The notes below the pieces were generated by a model. The model saw only the letters and a program-made list of their open reading frames with translations, was not told the DNA's origin and searched no databases. Source: Drosophila miranda (taxonomy: Eukaryota > Arthropoda > Insecta > Diptera > Drosophilidae). Taken from it: DNA of 64,000 nt. Of this stretch, positions 50,931-61,300 are shown piece after piece (position 1 is the first letter of the stretch; each line of letters opens with the position of its first letter). The stretch covers positions 13,826,001-13,890,000 of the forward strand of contig NC_046677.1 in NCBI RefSeq assembly GCF_003369915.1. Reading direction: 5' to 3'. Position numbers and translations under genes: made by a program.

Positions 50931-51245
50931 ATGACTCCGAGCAAGTATACGAACAAATGGCGTCTGATTAAATATTCATCCAAGCCCAGCGTTATAGGTG
51001 GAGTAAAAAGAGATAAACGATATGCCGGGAAGCACAAATCAATAAAAATAAATATCATTTATTTATGGAAATTAATTAAATTAAAACAGCAAATAAGAAA
51101 AGTTGTTCAGGACACCTGGTGGTCGAAAAGTAAGCAGAATTTCTATGAACAATGGAATGATAATAGCCATATGATTCACAAATACTATCCAGATATTATG
51201 GAAATATTTTGGGGATTGATAAGTCCTATCATTCCCTTAAAGTAG
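50931..51245 (+). CDS. Hypothetical basic, Trp-rich protein (104 aa)
   Basis: An ATG frame of 104 codons ending in TAG, with its start only 95 bp from the divergent candidate bgm first exon. The peptide is strongly basic (many Lys), with six tryptophans and several tyrosines, a helix-prone middle and a hydrophobic end (FWGLISPIIPLK). It has no signal peptide, and its composition is not low-complexity, unlike most frames in the window. Codon use is AT-rich, as in poorly biased tissue-restricted fly genes. I recognise no family, and chance remains possible. Confidence 0.38.
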   Translation: MTPSKYTNKWRLIKYSSKPSVIGGVKRDKRYAGKHKSIKINIIYLWKLIKLKQQIRKVVQDTWWSKSKQNFYEQWNDNSHMIHKYYPDIMEIFWGLISPIIPLK

Positions 51246-53793
51246 ACAAAAATGTTGGCTATTCTCCAGCCGATTTGCGCTGTTGCCAATCGTTTATTTC
51301 TTATTTCTTCTGGCTAGCAGTTTTGGGCTTTTTCGCCGCTTATCTAAGTACAAGTTGCCAACACTTTATGATCTGATAAACATCGAACACTTGACCACAA
51401 GGCCAAGAAAAATGCTTACTGTATATAGTTCGGCAATTTCTTTTAAAATTTATGCCGCAGATGTATGCACACAGTTCCGCATGTCCATGGGTTCAACCGC
51501 GATTCAAGAATGTGTTCGGGCCCGTGCCCGCCATGGAATACAACGATTATCCCATTCGATTGGCGGCAGCGTATCTTCGAAGGTCCGATTAGATAAGATA
51601 GTCCATGTTTCGAATAAATCACAATTTGCCATGATCTCTGCGATTAAAATGTCCATAGCTGTTCCGATTATCTGCACACAAATCAATTCCAGCTAATCGC
51701 AAAATGCAGTTCCAAATAATACATATAAGTCCATTCGATTAACGGGAGCGTACTCCCATAGATTATCTGAAAAATTGACTCTTGAGTGCAGCCTTATCTA
51801 TAAACATGCTCACGCAATGGGCCGTAATTGCTTGGGCGATAGTATTTATGAATTATTTTTAAAACATTCCCAAAACGAACGTTGGGAATAATGATGTGAA
51901 TTCCTCTATGTGGTCGCTGCTACATATTTTCTCTTATCAGCCAGCTAAAGCGTGTCCACAGATTCCCGTGGTACCGAGATCAGGCTTTCACCTATTGGTC
52001 GACCTACTTCCAGATTCCATTCCAAATCGCGCAGTGCTTAGTCGCATCCCCTCCCCTGGTGATTGAAAAAAATGCTGGCTCGCTTATATATGTACATATG
52101 TATACGCAAAAAGAGATAAGCGGAAACACAATTTTAAAGCCTGCATTCTGTTACGTCACTACTACGTCGTAATAGCAATATTCACCCAGCCTCCAATTAT
52201 CAAAGTTAGTGATAGTATAAGTAGGCTTAGTCTAGTTAAAATAAGTCTATGAATTAGCAAAACCATTTAAGATATTCTATTTCTGTTCATTTCAAAGACG
52301 AATACATTTCATTCAGACTGTAAAAGCTAATCACAAATTCCGAAGCGAAGATTGCAACCACGTGAAAGCTTTCAAATGAAATCCAAAAGCTTCTGCTTCT
52401 CGACATGTAAGTGACACAAGCAGATGTAAAATTACTGTATCGTGAATCTATCTACATGCTCGAATCTGAATCCAAAGCCAGAGATTCGAGCTCCGCAAAT
52501 GGCCAAATGCAATTCGCCTGCAAATGTTTTTCATATTGTCAGCAGACAGGAATCGAACATAAAGCGAGCATCTATCATTGCATTGTCTGTTGGATTTTAT
52601 TCCAATTTATATGACACCATTACCCTGCTGGGATGCTCTGATTTCGATGCCATGTTAATGAGATTGTCATCGTCAAAGTTGGCATCGAATTACGTTCGCC
52701 TGAGCTGCACAAAGTTCCACTTATTTGCCACCAACCGACGACCCCCACTAAACGCATGCAAATGATGTGATAATAATGTCGGTAGGAGAATGAGTATATA
52801 TGTACAAACATATATGTATGTAGGTACGTTAGTATGTACGTATAATTGTATACTTGTACTCCACCGGTAAGTATAAAAATAAACGATTAAACCCATCTAA
52901 ACTGGAGGTAAGCAAAGCAATGAACGTGTCCTGGCATTCCAACAAGTCTCTCTGGGTCGGGGGGAGGACAACGAGGGGGCAAGGATAACAAGTGTTTGGC
53001 TAATTAGCTCAGTTTAATTGTGCGACACAAACACAAAGTGAGAGACACAGTCAGACGAATGAAAGTGAGCAGAGCTGCATTTAATTGACACGTCACGCCC
53101 CCAGAGAGCCAAACAAAGAATCTCCAAAGAAATCCCAGAAGAATGGGCCAGGGCTAATATTTGGCTATTCGAATGCAGTGCAGTCATTGCGTTGATAATG
53201 GCAGCTGAAATGGCAATAATTATGGGGATGGCTTGGCCGGAATGAAGAGTACTTAAATCTCGCGAGAATTTCAGAAACTTTTGCATGTTTCGTAGATTTT
53301 ATAAACTGCGAGTAGATATGCAATATATTTTTTATTTTGTTTGTAATGTAATAGAAAATTTGTATAATATAAAATAATAATTAAACTCAGATTAAAGATA
53401 GGTAATGCTCATAAATAGAACAATTCTTAATGGTTTTTTTACAGTACTACACATATGTAAGATTTAATTAAATAACCAGCTTATTCTCACAAAATAAGTG
53501 CAACATTTTATGATATATTAAATTAATTGTATTGAATACCATTTAGATAAAATTTGATTTAATTTAAATTCCATACTGAATAAATAGTAATCAAAATATT
53601 CGAACATTTTCTGAAATGTACCAAAGAAAACGCACGCACACTGGAGAGCATACACACATATGTATGTAGATACATATTTATTGTTAATCGTTCTATTTTT
53701 AGCCCGAGCGAGCATGCCTTTCTCTTTGGCTTTCTCACGCACACACACACCGACAAGCTGTCTTTTGGGCCATTTTCTGGACGCTAGTCAACT
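51246..53793. other. Intergenic DNA, no gene supported
   Basis: A plus-strand open stretch at 51241-51696 has no ATG near its start. The rest is AT-rich with TACATATGTA-type patches (52085-52100, 52795-52830). Nothing else is recognised. The last 100 bp are the 5' flank of the tRNA gene. Confidence 0.45.
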
Positions 53794-53865
53794 GGTTCTA
53801 TGGTGTAATGGTTAGCACTTTGGACTCTGAATCCAGCGATCCGAGTTCAAATCTCGGTAGAACCT
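53794..53865 (+). tRNA. tRNA-Gln (anticodon CTG)
   Basis: A 72-nt cloverleaf. The acceptor stem GGTTCTA pairs with TAGAACC, with T as discriminator. The D arm contains the pol III A box (TGGTGTAATGG at 53801). The anticodon loop CTCTGAA carries CTG at 53827-53829, reading CAG codons. The T arm contains GAGTTCAAATC at 53843-53853 (B box). The anticodon stem closes with a T-G wobble (53820/53836), and otherwise the gene matches the usual fly tRNA-Gln. There is no intron. CCA is not encoded, as expected in eukaryotes. Confidence 0.96.
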
Positions 53866-53885
53866 GATGTTGATGCAAACCTTTG

Positions 53886-53893
53886 TTTTTTTT
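53886..53893 (+). terminator. RNA polymerase III terminator of tRNA-Gln
   Basis: Run of eight T residues 20 bp after the tRNA end, followed by more T-rich DNA. Confidence 0.85.
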
Positions 53894-56166
53894 GTTGTTT
53901 GCTGTTCTTTTTTTTCTGCTTTCTGTTAACCCTGATGTTATTTCTCACTCTCACCAAAGAATTTCTCTTGCGCAATTATGTAGTTGGAGCGCCTCTGTTG
54001 CCGAATGGGCAGTTATCCTTTTGTATTATCCTTCCAATCAGCCAGCCCTTGGCTACAGATTGCTACTCGACTCGTATTGTTGTGTTTGGCTCTTTCAATT
54101 TTCTTTTTCAATTTTCCAGCACGGCTCGGCTTTCATTCAACGCAAAATCCAACAAACAAACACAGATACAGACGGACAGGAAGACAGATAGACAGACAGA
54201 CAGCTGCATTTGCATATGTATGAGAGGAGCGTCTGATTTCAGTTTCAGTTTGAGCCACAGTTTCAGTTATTTCCTACAACTTTAACTGCAGAAAATAGTT
54301 TTGGGTCTCCAATAAAACGGCGGCATTGGCCATAAAAAGCAGCAACTCATTTCGCGCTGAAAGATACGAAATGCACCAAAGCCAAACAATTGGAAACTCT
54401 GTGCTTTTTCATTAGCCACTTTGGCTGGAAACTTTGCCCCGCAACATTGTTTTGATTAATTCTTCCGCTTAAAGTTTTTGCAAACATCAGAGCCATCTCT
54501 TGGATGCGCATAGACGAGCAGTGGCAGTGGCGGGAGAGTCCATCTGCCAGATACAAGCAGGCAAGTCGACTATGGCCGACACTAAGCTGACCGTTATGAG
54601 TGTTTAACCAGAATGCGCATCTGTGGGATGCAGTTGGGGAGATTTGGATAGCTTTGGGGCGATTAATGTGCATGAGGAGATATGTTTATAGTTGGACTAG
54701 TCGATTTTCGTAGGGAGTTGATATATTTAGAGAAGGATATACGGACTAATAGATACAAGCATGGGTTGAAACTGGTTGGTATAAGGGACACTGAAGACAA
54801 CTTGGGACACCTTAAGCTCCGACCAATTTAATTGAACCTTTTATCATTTCACCCCCTCAATCGACCTTTGGCCTTAGGCTCCATCAAAACAGAACCCCTA
54901 CAAGCAATCAAGGCATCGTCGAGCAATATGAATGGGCGGACGTCCTCGTCACGAGCTAATAATAGAACAGGCGACGCAATTCCGCAACGGGCTGCTACAA
55001 TCAATAATCGATATTTGACAAATTGAGCAGCAATTGCAACATGCCTGGCTTTAATTTCAGTCCTCGAGTGTCGCAACGTCAGAAGCTAATTAATTGGATT
55101 TGTTAAACTTGAGAAGTGGCCCCTCGGACACTGTCCGGTCCGGCTCCGTGAACAGCAGCCACTTGACCAGCAGCCATCAGCCGGCAGCCATCACTGCTCT
55201 CCGCCTGACCCCTCCAGCCATGGGTTCTCTTGTCAAATTTCAATAATTTAGCACTAGAACTGTCCCAGACAGACAGTGGCTGTCAACGATAAGCCAGACG
55301 ACGACGACAACCAACAAAGACGAACATTTCCCAACAAATTTTCTTAACCCCTTGGCCGGCCACAGCACCAACAACTGAAGCGGACTTGTTCTGCCAGATA
55401 TCGTTGCTCACGATTGGAGCTGGAGGGGGGCTCGGGGGATGGGTGCTGGGTGCTGGTGCTAGGTGGAAAACTGCTGGAGTAAAACTAAACGAGATTCGTC
55501 TCGTGGCGTTTATTTAATGCGCTTCGTTGGTTTGCTCCCATAAAAATTCCCCCGAAAATGTTGTTGATTGCACTTAATGTGGCGAGGTGGGACTGTTATG
55601 GCCCTCCGCTTTCTCCTTCTCCCTCTGAGGAGGATTATGCAATGAAAACGCACGTTCGCGGTCCCCATTAAAGCCAGGATAGGTCGAGCATCACATGGAT
55701 TATTAAATTTAATCGCTAATGTCTCAGCGCGACAGTTGCACATAATGTTCGAACGGATTTACGAGTACGGTATGGCTAATCGGCGGGGGAATGAGATTGA
55801 TTCTCCAGTTTATGGAGTTTTATGGGACCTGGAATGGGGAGTCCTCTTAGCACAAAATGCAGTAAGACGCACCAGTCTTCAAAGCGGGACCTTCGTTCTG
55901 TTAGGTTAAGGTTGGAGCTGTGGAAGTTGCTTGAGTTGGACACGACGGCATATCCTGTTCTATATACGACACGAACCATTTCGGGCTTTTCACTAAAAAA
56001 ATGTAATAGTTGTAGAGCAAAAAGGTTATTAAAGGCAAGCCTTTGTTCTTGCACTTCTTAAACTGCTACTAAATTCTGTAAGGAATTATTGAATTTATAA
56101 TGAAATATATAGCAGACACTTATGGCAATCGAAGAAACAAAAGAATTGTCAAACATTTGAAGATTG
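53894..56166. other. Intergenic DNA, no gene supported
   Basis: T-rich DNA, a CAGACAGATAGACAGACAGACAG tract near 54180-54202, and otherwise unique-looking sequence. Frames seen are short and lack family features. Confidence 0.45.
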
Positions 56167-56343
56167 TGGAAGTGTTATCCCCTAACACCACTGTATATGT
56201 ATTCTATTAGTTCTTAAGCCCACTGTGTGTATGTAAATTTACTCTCCTTGCAAAGAGCGCGTAGAATAAGAAAGAGAAAAAACAAGGAATAAAATCGAGA
56301 GCGAGATTAGTTTTTCCAGGCTACAATATTTTAAAATAAAATG
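56167..56343 (+). repeat. Direct repeat, left copy
   Basis: Shares an ordered series of words with 57742-57969: ATCCCCTA, CACTGTA, TTAGTTCT, AAGCCCACTG, ACTCTCCTTGCA, AGAGCG, AGAATAAG, TTCCAG, and ATTTTAAAAT near the end. It is diverged, with small indels. With its partner it brackets the 70-aa gene and the decayed fragment. Confidence 0.7.
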
Positions 56344-56480
56344 TAAATAAAAAATTTTTCCAAGTTATCCAATCAAGTAGCTCTTGTTTGATCTGTTACA
56401 AATTACTTGTGTCAGAATTTCAGTAATTCAGTATTCGAAACAATCAAAAACCAAAGGCAAATATATCCACAAAACTGAGA

Positions 56481-56767
56481 ATGAAGAATCCCCTGTATTT
56501 CCTTTTCTGGCTCATTGTCTTGCTCTGGCTGTCGTTCTTTGTGGCCTTTTTCGGGGCCTTCTTCTATATCTGGTCTTATATGTTCTCTCAATGCAGTGAC
56601 TGCTGCGAAGTGAGTTCATCCAGGCACAGCCACAGCTGCAGTCTTGCTATAACTGGAAAATTCAACATCACAATCCATTCCAGGGTATTGCTGAATTTTT
56701 CCTGAAGTGTGTCCAGTTTCCCGGATACTGTGCTGCAGGTATGATGCAGTGCAAGAAACCGTGCTAG
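56481..56767 (+). CDS. Two-exon small membrane peptide (70 aa)
   Basis: Exon 1 (56481-56609, 43 codons) and exon 2 (56684-56767, 27 codons plus TAG) are joined by a 74-bp intron with a GTGAGT donor, CATTCCAG acceptor and phase 0 on both sides. The peptide starts with three to five polar residues, then an aromatic-rich hydrophobic span (about 5-33) that can cross a membrane, then a cysteine-rich end. The cysteines fall at CSDCC in exon 1, KCVQFPGYCAAGM in the middle of exon 2, and CKKPC at the terminus. Codons in both exons are GC3-rich (CTG, GTC, TTC, TGC), typical of expressed fly genes. TCAGTA words near 56417-56430 could be an initiator. The layout resembles short single-span insect peptides with a QFPxYC tail that I recall only vaguely, so function is unknown. 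The unspliced frame would read into the intron for 32 codons. Confidence 0.68.
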
Positions 56768-56898
56768 AATCGACGAAGATGGCAAGGGGCGGCCACCCGC
56801 CACCCTTTATGCAGCACAGTGTCGACACTATCCGTTTACCACTGTACCATATACATATACATATACCATGTACATATACAGTTTCCATGTTTTACAAT

Positions 56899-57220
56899 CG
56901 GTTTGTATTAGGTTGTTGTTCTCCTCTTCAATCCTACCTCGAATCTTTCGTTCTCGTCTACTACTTAGATACCGCCAGAAGATCTTCTTCTGCGTCTGAA
57001 CTTCCTTCAACTGCAAAACCACCACGGACATCATGAACAGATTACATCAGGCCAACAGTTCACTTACTTTACTGTCGGTTTGTATTTGGTTTTTGTTCTT
57101 CTCTTCAATCCTCCTCCGTATCGTCTATTACTTAGATACTGCCAGAAGATCTTCCTCTTCGTATACCTTCCTTCATTTATAACACCACCTCCGACATCGA
57201 AAACAGATTGCTTCAGAATA
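56899..57220. repeat. Tandem pair of ~150-bp repeats
   Basis: Copies at about 56899-57045 and 57076-57220 share CGGTTTGTATT, TTCTCTTCAATCCT, ACTTAGATAC, GCCAGAAGATCTTC and CTTCCTTCA in order, with a 10-bp length difference in the middle. About 30 bp separate them. Confidence 0.85.
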
Positions 57221-57300
57221 ATATTCACTAGAAGATCGCTGGAGTACGACTTGGGCCGCTTGTTGAGCAGGCCAAGGTAGCGACAACAAATTATTGGTGG
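57071..57300 (-). pseudogene. Decayed coding fragment without a start
   Basis: The minus strand stays open for 88 codons, to a TAA at 57071-57073, with no ATG. From about 57285 to 57225 the codons are strikingly fly-like (CGC TAC CTT GGC CTG CTC AAC AAG and so on). The peptide there contains LLNKRPKSYSSDLLVNIILK. Past about 57170 a one-base slip separates it from the frame that ends in EEDLLAVSK plus stop. The same ending occurs in the second copy of the tandem repeat (about 56980), where the frame before it reads DVRGGFAVEGSSDAEEDLLA. I interpret this as the 3' end of a former protein-coding gene, internally duplicated. No 5' exon was found, and the parent family is not recognised. Confidence 0.4.
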
Positions 57301-57741
57301 ATATATTATAACATATATTAAATAATAAACCTAAACATATTTCCCCACTAATGTGGCACATCACAAGTGCTCAGCTGTTTTTACGTATGATAAGCACAGG
57401 GCCTAGTGGTGGCAATAAGTGAATATGCGATCAATATAAATACCATTCAATGATAAATACTCTTGGTTTACAATGAGTGCAACAGTGCACAAAATTGTGG
57501 TATTCCAGCGCTGATAGGCAGAAGAGGGCAGCAGAATTGCTAAATTGTTTCAATGAGCAGCTCTTCAATGTTAGTGATTTTAGAAAATATTTTTGGCTCA
57601 TAAATATGTTTGCTCGTTGCTTCGTCATTTCGGGAGTACAAACTCCTTAGCTCCAGGGTTTGATAGTAGTTTTTCATTTCGGAAAAGCAATTCTTTTGAG
57701 CCATACGCCATGACCATCTACAATCATTGATATTGTAGCAT

Positions 57742-57969
57742 GTACTATCCCCTAGTAACACTGTACACACAGGTATCACTGTACATATACTATTAGTTCT
57801 CAAGACTGCTGTAATTGCTTTTTAAGCCCACTGCGCAGAACTCTTAGTACCAACACATATGTCAATATACTCTCCTTGCAGAGAGCGTATAGAATAAGAT
57901 TTAGTTTAGTTATGGATCGAGCGACGTACTCAAGTTCCAGACTACAAGAAGTATATTTTAAAATATAAA
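57742..57969 (+). repeat. Direct repeat, right copy
   Basis: Partner of 56167-56343, about 50 bp longer through insertions near 57760-57790 and 57825-57855. A Helitron remnant begins immediately after it at 57970. Confidence 0.7.
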
Positions 57970-58390
57970 CGAGGGCGAACGTTGTGAGTTGCTGCGGAGA
58001 CCGCAACTCTACATTTTTGCCCGATACTTAGTCGTTATGGCTCTCCTCCGGCAGAGGCCGCTAATATTGAACGACACGACAAAGAGTGCGTGCGAGAGAG
58101 ACAGAAAATCAGTCTGAACGTGTCGTCGGGCGCTGCGTAACCACTGGTTATTATGTATGACTCTGCGTTTTTAGTTTTCTCGTATCCTCAATATTGTGGA
58201 TGCGACAGATTTTCGTCCTTTGTGGGGCGGAATGGGGTAAGGCGAAATTTTGAGATATAAGTTTTATAGTGAGATCTAACAGGATCTAGCACTAGGCGCT
58301 AATAGGGACGGACAGACGGACGGACGGACAGACGGACGGACGGACAGACGGACAGACAGACAGGGCTCAATCGACTCGGCTATTGATGCT
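57970..58390 (+). mobile_element. DINE-1/INE-like Helitron remnant, 3' truncated
   Basis: Starts CGAGGGCGAACGTTGTGAG and keeps the 5' inverted repeat and the GGCAGAGGCCGCTAATATTGAACG block. It has an internal deletion, a long GGACGGACAGACGGACGG tract (58309-58362) and CTCAATCGACTCGGCTATTGATGC, then ends without the usual 3' terminus. It is closest to the 22205 element, not to the two short copies. Confidence 0.82.
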
Positions 58391-61300
58391 GATTCTCCAG
58401 TTTTCACATATTTTTGCTGTTTGCACCAAAACGAAAATTGTTGTTGCCCTGGCCAATTTTTTCCGAGCCTAATTTGAGGTTGGGTTAAAATAAAATTATT
58501 TATAAAGAAAGCAAAAGTTAAATTACCCTGTTATAGGTATCAAGTTTATGTTTAAGCATCAATAGGTTTTTTTTTTTTTCCTTTTTCATTTAAAGTTTGT
58601 TTCGTTGTATAAAATGCCGTTTACTTTTCATTTCGTCAACGGAAATGTTTTCTTTTTGAAAACGAATAAATCTTGCGGAATGTGAAAACGGGAGCCCCAA
58701 TTAATGTGTATTAAAAAGTAAATCGGAAAACTTTTGTTAATGCGAAAAACGGAGCCTGGTTGAATATGCATATCGTAGTAAGAATGTAAAATGGTCTGTT
58801 GTATGCTGACTTTTGGGGATCGCAGCGGCTAATTTGTGATTTTGGTCCACTGCTCCTTCACCCAACAAACACACTCGCGGAGTGCCTGTTTTCAAAGTAT
58901 TCTGACATCTATCACCAGTGTCACTATTCCGGAGGATTGGCGTTAGTTGATTATGAAAATAAAGCTATAGGGTCCATGAGCTGGATGCTTACTACCGTGA
59001 CACTTGTGCGGAGAGCTGCCTATAGTGAACAAGTTTAGACTTCGGATGCTATCTCTCGTCACTAGCCCCCAAGAGTGGTGTAGAGGAGACATTACTGTCC
59101 ACACTCGTTTGCTTCATGTTCATTTGGGGGTATGGGATCCATTTCTAAACAATAAACATGCAGCAGAAAGCAGCAGCCACCTTTTTATCCCACGCCCCTC
59201 GGCATGTCTCTGCATGTCCTACCGCACATCGACCTACTTAGGAACCTTGGCATATTGATGGCTAGGAAAAATATCCAAGAGAGCAGCATTTAGCTCCCAT
59301 TCGTTATGTCTGTGTGACAGCTGACTGAGGACTATGCAGGGACTGCGAAGGCAGGAAGGAAGAATGGGGCTTGGGTAGCCGAGAGCTGTAACCAAAGACG
59401 ACGACCACGCTGAGCATGGCGCACACAGAATTGCATGTCGAGTACTGCATAAAACTCGAATTACAGCAAATTTGTGGATATCGTTGGCCAACGAAAAAGG
59501 TCTTAACAAGAGGCGGAGGGGAGGTCGGGTCAGAGCGGTGGTGGGGAATGGGGACCGCAAAGAATCGACTTTCAAATGGATTCCGCTTTTATTTGACAAA
59601 TACTTTATGATCTTGACAACAACAATAGAGCGCAACATATATTGCTTTAGCGGAAATAAATTTGAAGAGCTGCAAGGCAAACGTCAGTTTTTGACGATGC
59701 TAATGAACCATTAGGAAATTGTTAGACACCCAAGCTAATTGATGATTAATATTCCAGGGTTTGATTTAACCTATGTAGATTTTAGAGATGTAGCATATTT
59801 ATTTATTTTCCCACATGTCTAGTAGATGAAATACATGGATGTAATAGTAGATTGATATTATCCAAAGCACTGCGACGTTGAATGTACTTGGATCTTATTC
59901 AATTCTTATGAAAAGTATGTCTTAAGTAAAACTTTAAAACTGTTGTTGTTTATCTGAAGTCCGCGATCCTCTGTGTGCGCCCTCCTGGAACAAACCGCAC
60001 TGTGTCTCCCCATCAGTCACATCCTGCTGGCCAGTGAACTTATTGCACTCTCGCACACTCACATTTTTCGCTGTTTTTGCTTTCGAGTATAAGATAAACA
60101 AGCTACATTGCCAGGGACAATTAAAAGCAGTAAAGTGATACAGAGGACGAGTCCTGTCACAGCATTTTTGACGCTTTAATTGCCCCCGGAATGCGGAGGA
60201 AGAGCGACACGACACAAGGACACCACTCCGCCGAGTGTCAGTGAGCACCATGGCACATGCTCTCCGGCGCCGCCGCCTCCGCCTCCGCCGCCTCCGCCGT
60301 GCATCAAATGACAGTGTCCACATAATTTGCGGCTTCTCGCGTGACTTTAATTGCATTTTGGAGTTTTCGACAAAACTTAATTTAAACAATTACAGGGTCA
60401 GGCGCCGTCCCTAGCGAGGGTCGGATCGGGCAGGGAGGGTAATGCATTCGCAGACGCCATAAAATGCAAATTCCTGTTGATCCTGTTTGCCAATGCCAAT
60501 GCATGCGCCCGGTCCCTGCCATTTAGCCGGGTTAACTGGGGATGCTGCCTGCCTGGTGGCACGGTGGCACGGTGGCACGGTCCTGGGCTGCCTTGTCATG
60601 TCTGCTTCTGCTCTGGACCAGTTTCTGCCATCCCCAAGCAGCGTTCCTGGCGCACTTTGGCACAAACCAATCTAAGGATATTGTCTTGCTGGCAGTCCCA
60701 GTCCCGGGCCCCCCATGGGCTCTGGGTGGGCTTGGGCGCCAGCATCCCGGCCTGGTCCACTGAGCCGCAGCACAAATATTTGATTTTAAATTCTAACTAA
60801 CTTACTCAACAGTTGTGTGCACTGCAAATTTTTAAAATAATAAAAGATACACCCAATGAAAAGAAAGATTTGTTTACAGATCGACCAAACTTTGTCTATC
60901 GGTGGGCCCCAATACAATGAAATTTCGCTTTCTCTAGTTCCCTCTCCAAAGCTGATCTCCGGTCTTCTGTAGAAGTGTGGTAATAGTCCAATAGTTATGT
61001 TTTAATTATAATCATTTAATTCATAGTGATGTAGTATTTATTTCAGTCCACTTTCTCCCAGTGTACGAGTATCTGGTTAAATGCAGCAGCTTAGCTTTCC
61101 AACTGCACTGAAACTGGCTCGACGTAATCCCCGAGTATTTTCGCGCTGGCACTGCACCTTTGACCCCCATATCGATACCCGACCGCACCCCTGCCGAGCA
61201 ACTCATCAAACTGTCATTACTTTTACCCTTAGCAGATCCGACAAGGGCAGCTGCGATGTTGTCACCAGTTGCCACTCCTCTCGTTCTGCGCCAGGCGACC

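Larger units (their letters stand above)
56768..57969. other. Repeat-bearing flank of the 70-aa gene
   Basis: Contains a tandem pair of about 150 bp (56899-57045 and 57076-57220), which is the 3' part of a decayed minus-strand coding fragment, then AT-rich DNA and the right-hand direct repeat (57742-57969). ATACATATACATATACC near 56850-56875 is a simple repeat. Confidence 0.5.

Noticed and set aside
51283..51696. 137-codon frame after the Trp-rich ORF, considered as its second exon
   Set aside because: It has no ATG, and no donor/acceptor pair joins it to the upstream ORF at a usable intron length.
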